Source of the DNA: Lutjanus erythropterus
Taxonomy: Eukaryota; Chordata; Actinopteri; Lutjaniformes; Lutjanidae
DNA: 64,000 bases
Reading direction: 5' to 3'
NCBI GenBank assembly: GCA_020091685.1
Contig: CM034597.1
Coordinates: 2,984,646 to 3,048,645, forward strand
Part shown: positions 58,389 through 64,000 of the stretch, piece after piece
Layout of the letters: every line of letters begins with the position of its first letter
Numbering within the stretch: the first letter of the stretch is position 1
The notes under the pieces: generated by a model
Seen by the model: only the letters and a program-made list of their open reading frames with translations
The model's database searches: none
What the model was told of the DNA's origin: nothing
Translations under genes and position numbers: made by a program

Positions 58389-58441
58389 CGCACCAAACAG
58401 GACAGACGTAACGTTGAGAAGTCATACTGGTCATACTAAAA

Positions 58442-60604
58442 ATGGCAAGCAAGCGAAAGCTAACCCAGAGTGTATCACTTGCACACTTTGGGTTCACATT
58501 CAAAAAGGTGGCACTCAGAGATGAAGATGCTGGTCCACCCAGTGACTCCACAGAAGAACAGGGTGAAGTTGAGGCCGAGTGCTCCGAAGACGCAGCAGGT
58601 GCTGAGGTAACGTTAGCTGCTACTGCTGCTAGCACAAGTGACTTGCCACCTGGTTGGACAACGAAGCAGGTGGACGAATGGAAATACCGCAACCCTTGGC
58701 TTGACATTAAGGCAGGGAAATTGGGGTGTTTAGTGTGCAGAAAAGCAAAATCGCTACTACTCTCAGAAAAGGGACCGGGTTTACACCTCGCAGAAGAATG
58801 GATCAACGGTGATGTTACTAGCTCTGAAGCAAAGAGGCTACGAAAGAAGATATACAAACACAGGGACAGCCAGGCCCACAAAAGGTCAATGGAAATAGCC
58901 CAGATGAAAGAGAAAGACACCCTCCCCAACACTTTCATTGATATACAGTCCGATTTACTCAAGACAACCACAGTCTCATTCAGAACAGCTTACAACGTGG
59001 CAAAGGAGAGGCTATCGTACAAAAAGCTCAATCCACTCATGACAATGCAGGAACTTAATGGAGTCGAAGTTGGTAATATCCACAAATCTGACCATGCATG
59101 CGCAGAAATAATCAGTCACATTGCCAAGGAAATGCGCTGCAAATTTGTCTGCAATGTGAAAGAAATGAATTCACGGGTGTCAATTACAATTGATGAAAGC
59201 ACCATTCATGGCAGTCCCTATCTAATAATCTACGTAAGATGTGATGTCAGCGGTAAGGGGGATGTAGACAATGTTTTCCTAGATCTAGTGGAACTTAGAG
59301 ATGGGGTTGATGCTGAATCCATTTATAACTCGATGATGGCGAGTCTACATAAAGCTGGAATGGATGATGACTTTTTGAAGACGCACCTGATAAGCATTGC
59401 CACCGATGGAGCCGCGGTGCTCACAGGAAAAGGCAGTGGGCTTGTTGTTAGACTTAAAGAAAAGTTTCCAAATGTGCAGTCTGTTCACTCTCTGGCGCAT
59501 AGATTAGAACTGGCTGTCAAAGATGCTCTTAAAGGAGTGGCGGGCACTAATCAGTTTGAGTTTTTTATATCAAAGTTATACTCACTCTACAATCAGTCAA
59601 CCAGGAACGCCAGATTGCTTAGAGAAGCAGCGGCCGAGCTCGACATGGAAATACTGAAAATTGGTCAAATCTTCACCATCAGATGGGTGGCCAGCAGCTT
59701 TAAAACAGTAAAAGCAGTATGGAAAGATTTCCCTGCACTAGCACTCCATTTCAAAACAGCCAGTGAGGACACATCACGCAATGATCTTGAGAGGCAAAAA
59801 TACAAGGGACTTCTGAAGCACCTAACTAACTCAGGATTTGTGGAAGATTTGGCTGTCATGAAAGACATCCTGCGTGAACTCCAGAGCCTGTCTCTCAAGC
59901 TGCAGAAAAGAGAAATGTCACTCGTGGATTCAAGTCTCGCCATCCAACAAACTACCAATGTTTTGACGGCCATGAAGACGACTGGTGGGGGGAAATCGAC
60001 CAAGAAGGCTGAACAGTCCGTCTCATCTGGCCTTTTTAAGGGCGTAGAGCTGATTGAAGGCAGGGCGAAAATAAACAGGTCTTGGTTTTATGAATCAGTG
60101 ATTGCGTCTCTTACTAAGCGATTACCGGAGTCAAATTTGGTGCTGATGCTCAAAGCTCTTGACAGGCGTTTTTGGCCAGAAGAGCAGGAGGACCTGCTTT
60201 TGCATGGCAAACCAGAAGTACACAGCCTTGCGAAAGCGCTTGGAGAACCAACCAGGGGGGCCGTGGAGCAGTTTCGAGACTGGAAACTACATGGCACTGC
60301 ACCAGGGAAAACACTGGAAAGACTTTGCATAGCAAGTCGCACATATCTCCCGACGTCAGCTGAGTGCGAACGAGGCTTTTCCGCAGTCAATAACACGGAC
60401 AACCAGATGCGCAACAGGTTGCGCGAAGACAGCCTATCGTCACTCCTGTTTGTGGACCTCAACGGACCTCCTCTGGACAAATTCGACCCAGTTCCATTCG
60501 TCAGAAGCTGGATTAAAGCAGGACATCGCCTCTCTTCTTCCTGGAAACCAGGACGGCAACCACAAGAAGTCGAGCCAAGGCATGTTTGGTCTATTCTAAC
60601 TTAA
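58442..60604 (+). CDS. hAT transposase, 720 aa, intact
   Basis: This is a DDE transposase that would cut and paste the surrounding element by binding its termini in the nucleus. The N-terminus (about 1-70) is charged and disordered. Residues 74-150 form a BED/TTF-like zinc finger with WLDIKAGKLGCLVCRKAK (C96, C99) and KHRDSQAH (H140, H146). The RNase-H-like core carries the candidate catalytic acids D251 (SITIDEST), D322 (SIATDGAAVLTG) and E641 (TSAECERGFS). It also has HSLAHRLEL at 349-357 and the family's RW at 414-415. The C-terminal dimerisation region is SAECERGFSAVNN with NRLREDSLSSLL. The overall type resembles the fish KIAA1586-like/ZMYM-like hAT group. I chose the first ATG, AAA ATG G, as a good start context. 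No stop or frameshift. Codon use is unlike a domesticated host gene only in being single-exon. Confidence 0.93.
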   Translation: MASKRKLTQSVSLAHFGFTFKKVALRDEDAGPPSDSTEEQGEVEAECSEDAAGAEVTLAATAASTSDLPPGWTTKQVDEWKYRNPWLDIKAGKLGCLVCRKAKSLLLSEKGPGLHLAEEWINGDVTSSEAKRLRKKIYKHRDSQAHKRSMEIAQMKEKDTLPNTFIDIQSDLLKTTTVSFRTAYNVAKERLSYKKLNPLMTMQELNGVEVGNIHKSDHACAEIISHIAKEMRCKFVCNVKEMNSRVSITIDESTIHGSPYLIIYVRCDVSGKGDVDNVFLDLVELRDGVDAESIYNSMMASLHKAGMDDDFLKTHLISIATDGAAVLTGKGSGLVVRLKEKFPNVQSVHSLAHRLELAVKDALKGVAGTNQFEFFISKLYSLYNQSTRNARLLREAAAELDMEILKIGQIFTIRWVASSFKTVKAVWKDFPALALHFKTASEDTSRNDLERQKYKGLLKHLTNSGFVEDLAVMKDILRELQSLSLKLQKREMSLVDSSLAIQQTTNVLTAMKTTGGGKSTKKAEQSVSSGLFKGVELIEGRAKINRSWFYESVIASLTKRLPESNLVLMLKALDRRFWPEEQEDLLLHGKPEVHSLAKALGEPTRGAVEQFRDWKLHGTAPGKTLERLCIASRTYLPTSAECERGFSAVNNTDNQMRNRLREDSLSSLLFVDLNGPPLDKFDPVPFVRSWIKAGHRLSSSWKPGRQPQEVEPRHVWSILT

Positions 60605-61358
60605 GGTAAGAGGCAATTTTTTTCAATCTTTGCAGTGACTGAATTGTGATGATATAACTGATTGTTGTGTGCGCCACTGTGCGTGCTTTCCGGCTTCGAC
60701 ATACTGCATGGTTATGTAGGCCTTGTGGTTGGTTGTGGTCTTAGTGAAGCAGCCTAGCCTTGGAGTTGGAGAAGTTGGGGTGATTGTGTGCGTGCGTGTG
60801 TGCGTGAAAGAGAGTGGTGATGTTTGGCTTGTTGTATGCTGTCTGTCAGCATCCGCCGTGGTGCTTTTTCAATTTGAGAGATGGCCTGTTTGCATGGTTA
60901 GGCAAAATTAGCTTTGTGTATGTGTTCAATTATGTATCTGTCTGTCATATTTGCTGTAGATGGATGGTTAAATTATGTCACACGATCGGTCATACTGCAG
61001 GCTCTCATTTGCAAGTGCAAGTGCTTGTAAGTGCGCCAGATTGGTGCCAGTTGTTGTTGTGTCTGCATTGTAATGCACAACTTTGCCTCTCCTTGTTATA
61101 AAACAACGTGCATCCATACAACTTTAGCCAGTGCAACCTCCTATGTCAGTGTTGCTTTACGAATACTATGGGATTATCAAAAATTGATATGTGTGCCTGT
61201 GTGTTGTCATGTAGGCTATAGACTGATTGTATCGGCTTGCATCCATGAAATATTGTAATGTTATAGGCCTACTGCATATTGAGAAAATTTACATCGGTAT
61301 TGTGCAACAATCGGGAGTTGGGGACCCCCCCGAATATTGAAGGGTATTTCGCACACTG
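60605..61358 (+). other. 3' non-coding part of the hAT element
   Basis: Ends with the inverted repeat. The sequence is G/T-rich (GTGTGCGTGCGTGTGTGCGTG near 60786) and holds no second gene. No polyadenylation signal was seen directly after the stop. Confidence 0.7.
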
Positions 61359-61366
61359 CTCAGGCA

Positions 61367-64000
61367 TAATGACCCACCTGATTTTAATGACCCCAGTGTC
61401 CTTTCCACTCACAATACACTTGATGAACATTACATTTTTAACCCCAACAATGAGTAAGACTTTAAGAATAGAAAAGACCTCATCTTAGTTTACAGGGATG
61501 TTTGTGACGTCTTCAGTGTTGGTTTTCATTACATGTGAACATTGTCTGATTGCACCTCTGCTGCTGTTGCTAAAGCCCAAAATTTCCTCCATCATGATGT
61601 AACCAGGGAACAAGGAAGTGTGCAGGAAGGAAACCATATAAAAAAAAGGAAACCATCTGTCCCAGCTGCCACCTCTGACCTTCTCCATTCTTCACCTTGC
61701 TGTGTGCAGGGACACAAGTACTTCACCTTTCTTTGTTCCAGGCCACAACATCTTCACCTCCGCCTGACAGAGGCTGAACAAGGAGTCAACTTTTAGCTCT
61801 CCAGCCTCGTTTTAATCATACAGTGTTTCCTTCCATGACCAAGAAAAACTGGGCATCCAGCCTCAGCTACTGGGATGTTACAACAGGAGCTATTTCAGTC
61901 TGTGACAGGATCTATTTTATTTCATTATGTCATCAGGTCTATGCAGTTCAACTGTACATTTGGACAAGTTTAATCATTTGCTAGTCACATTTAGGGATAA
62001 CTTTCAAGAATCTTGTAGTCATGAGATCCTAGAGAGCCTGTACTCTGCTGCAGACCTGCCTCTGCAGCAGCTTTAACATTCTCAGCTTTAGGTTCTTATT
62101 TTTCCATCTTCAGCACTGGAGCTGCCTAAGAATATCATATAGAATAGATTATATGTTTATATATTATATCCAAAACCATTTCAGCAATTAGAAGCAGGAA
62201 ACCAGAGTGGGTCTGCAGCTACCCATCACCCAGCAGACTACAACTGAAGGACGCCGATAAAAGTAAAACTGGTAAATAAATAATAAAGTATCTGACTCGG
62301 TCTCTTCATAATCCCCTAGGCAGGTTTCTTCTCAACCTGTGTCCTTGTGTTTTCTTGTGAAAGAGAGTCTGATCTGGCCTGGACTCCAGACAATATACAA
62401 CCAAGCCGCTTAAGAAACACAGGAAACACAACATGTCAGTGTTGCTATGGCATCATCTTAATATCAGTGTAGAGCTGGTTATGGTTTTGTTAGGCTATGT
62501 CTTTACAGTTTACAGTGTATTCTGCTCTTTTAACATAGTGACAGTGTGCACCTACCTTTACAGTGAAAGTAAGTTATGGTAGCAAAAAACTATCCTTTCA
62601 ATAACAGAAATTGTCTGGAATGAATGTACACTTGGCTGCACAATACAGAAAATTTTGTGTCAGTTACCAAGTTATTCCATTATTGTATGAGCTACACACA
62701 TTTTCTTAATTTTTACCTGAAATTTTGTATTCTTGAACAAAAGAAAGGAAATTGTCACAATCAATCGACCATCAAACTTCTAACTTTTTAAAGCCGCACA
62801 AAGAATGGATGTACCCTGTAATGCTAACCTGACGTTAGCTTACCAGATAAGTAACTTAAATCAATTAGGCCAGAAACTCACTTACATCATGACTTGTTTC
62901 GGAGTTTATGCTCATATTAGGACTTAAGACTTGCCAGTCTTGACTAGGGTCTTGAATGCAAAGACTCGAGACCATCATTGCCATCTTTACAGACACCATT
63001 AAAATGAGTGCGAGCAAAGGGACTGAACTTTAATGAAAATACCTCTGAAACAAGTATCCTCATATGTCCAATGTGTAAAAATAGAGTGATGAATGGTTAT
63101 AAGGGTTGTATTGACTCTATGAAGCTTGCTCAGCTTGCAAGTAAAACTTAAGTGATCAAAATATTGAGCAAAAAAACATTCATTTTCCCTTTTGTAGGAC
63201 TGCTCCTGCCAGCTGAGTGTCACTCTCATCATGCAGTGTAGTACAGACATGTCTGTTCTGTCCTGTCAACATCAGCTTCTTCACATCTGTGAAGAATATG
63301 TTAAATACTCAAAGACTTTCAGGCCAACATATTGTAGCCATTACCCAGACATGTTAATGTTTTATCCTTCTCCCCCTTTCTGCCCCCCAACTCTCTGTCT
63401 CCGTCTCTTCTCACAGATGTTAAGTATGTTGTAACCCACATACCTGCACTTTATTACTTAGCTAAGTATGTAACTATTTTGGACAAATATGCAAAGAAAA
63501 TATGTCAAAAGATCAGATCAGCAGTAATTCCATCCACAGCCAGTCAGTAGTGGCTGTCATGCTAATCCTCTTTGCCCCATAACTGACAGATGACTGAGGT
63601 GCTGCAAAGCTGACATTCCTGTGTTTGGTTGTACATGATTTCATTCAGCTCACTGCTCTGCAGACAATGCACCAAACTTTTTTTTTCTGAGGACTCGCTT
63701 TTTAAAAATGACAAACCATCATGACCCAGTTCACAGCAGGCCTTATCAATAAATCTTGGGAAGAGTTCATTTGTGCATTATGAACATTCCTGACCAATTT
63801 TACTGCCATCACCTTACGTTATGTTGACACATGCATATACATATGATAAATGTCTATCAATGAGAAATAAATGCATCTAGGCTGAGTTAACAAGTCTCAT
63901 TGTTTTTATTTCCTCTCATCAAGAACACAAACCTAAAAAAAAGTTGAGACAACTCAATATTTCAAGGCAACTTACTGTAATAGATTTCTGAGTTTTGAAT
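61367..64000. other. sequence to the right edge
   Basis: No host exon with splice sites was found on either strand. A fragment of the GACTCGAGTC family lies at about 62895-62985 (GGACTTAAGACTTGCCAGTC, AAGACTCGAGACC). The rest is AT-rich, unremarkable DNA. Confidence 0.4.

Larger units (their letters stand above)
58135..61358 (+). mobile_element. hAT-superfamily DNA transposon, apparently complete (3224 bp)
   Basis: The terminal inverted repeat CAGTGTGCGAAATAC is perfect over 15 bases at both ends. Further in, the left end has GGGGGGGTCC and the right end (reversed) has CGGGGGGGTCCCC. The target duplication CTCAGGCA is exact at 58127-58134 and 61359-61366. The element has a 307-base leader, one uninterrupted transposase gene, and about 750 bases of 3' sequence. 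It is inserted in an older small repeat. Exact duplication, matching ends and an intact frame argue for recent insertion, and it may still be active or was so recently. It shows no intron. Confidence 0.95.

Noticed and set aside
58378-58971. 197-codon open frame on the minus strand
   Set aside because: It is entirely antisense to the transposase N-terminus and starts inside it. Its content is the complement of a strongly biased coding sequence, with no independent motif.
1-64000. Retrovirus-like or LTR elements, Polintons, toxin genes
   Set aside because: I looked for protease, reverse-transcriptase/integrase, capsid-type or long paired direct repeats and found none I could defend in this window.

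Overview
This is teleost (ray-finned fish) nuclear DNA, probably from a percomorph. It is AT-rich, intron-dominated and full of small DNA transposons, LINE tails and CA/GT microsatellites. The one host gene I can support lies on the minus strand. It is the 5' part of an MCF2/DBL-family Rho guanine-nucleotide exchange factor, best matched to mcf2l2 (mcf2l as the alternative), judged against family sequences I remember.

Six exons join in one open frame of 226 codons with canonical splice sites. In transcript order they are 15770-15687, 7832-7718, 7619-7529, 4709-4590, 2370-2254 and 988-839. They encode the N-terminal CRAL-TRIO/Sec14 region and the start of the spectrin-like region. The DH, PH and any SH3 exons must lie left of position 1. 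Upstream, to the right, are three candidate alternative first coding exons at 24.6, 44.7 and 47.4 kb. All three end in the same splice phase and could feed the acceptor at 15770. A short GC-box plus octamer cluster lies about 290 bases upstream of the 44.7 kb exon.

The main mobile element is a hAT transposon at 58135-61358. It appears whole: a 720-codon transposase, matching 15-bp terminal inverted repeats and a perfect 8-bp target duplication (CTCAGGCA). Other plain DNA elements are a decayed Tc1-like element (40.06-41.18 kb), a possible Crypton-type tyrosine recombinase fragment (19.4 kb), fold-back MITEs (12.4 and 17.3 kb), a 305-bp hAT-type MITE nested in an older repeat (55.3 kb), and many copies of a roughly 300-400 bp hAT-type MITE. 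LINE tails occur at 2.7, 25.5, 36.6 and probably 39.5 kb.

Region by region: 0-16 kb holds the conserved exons. 16-48 kb is long repeat-rich 5' introns with the candidate first exons. 48-64 kb shows no convincing host exon and is upstream DNA or an unseen gene's intron, with the intact hAT. There is a 98-base assembly gap at 15151-15248 whose two edges carry the same 38 bases, and a single N at 14230. I saw no prokaryotic features, no CRISPR array, no tRNA or rRNA gene, and no retrovirus or LTR element that I could defend.
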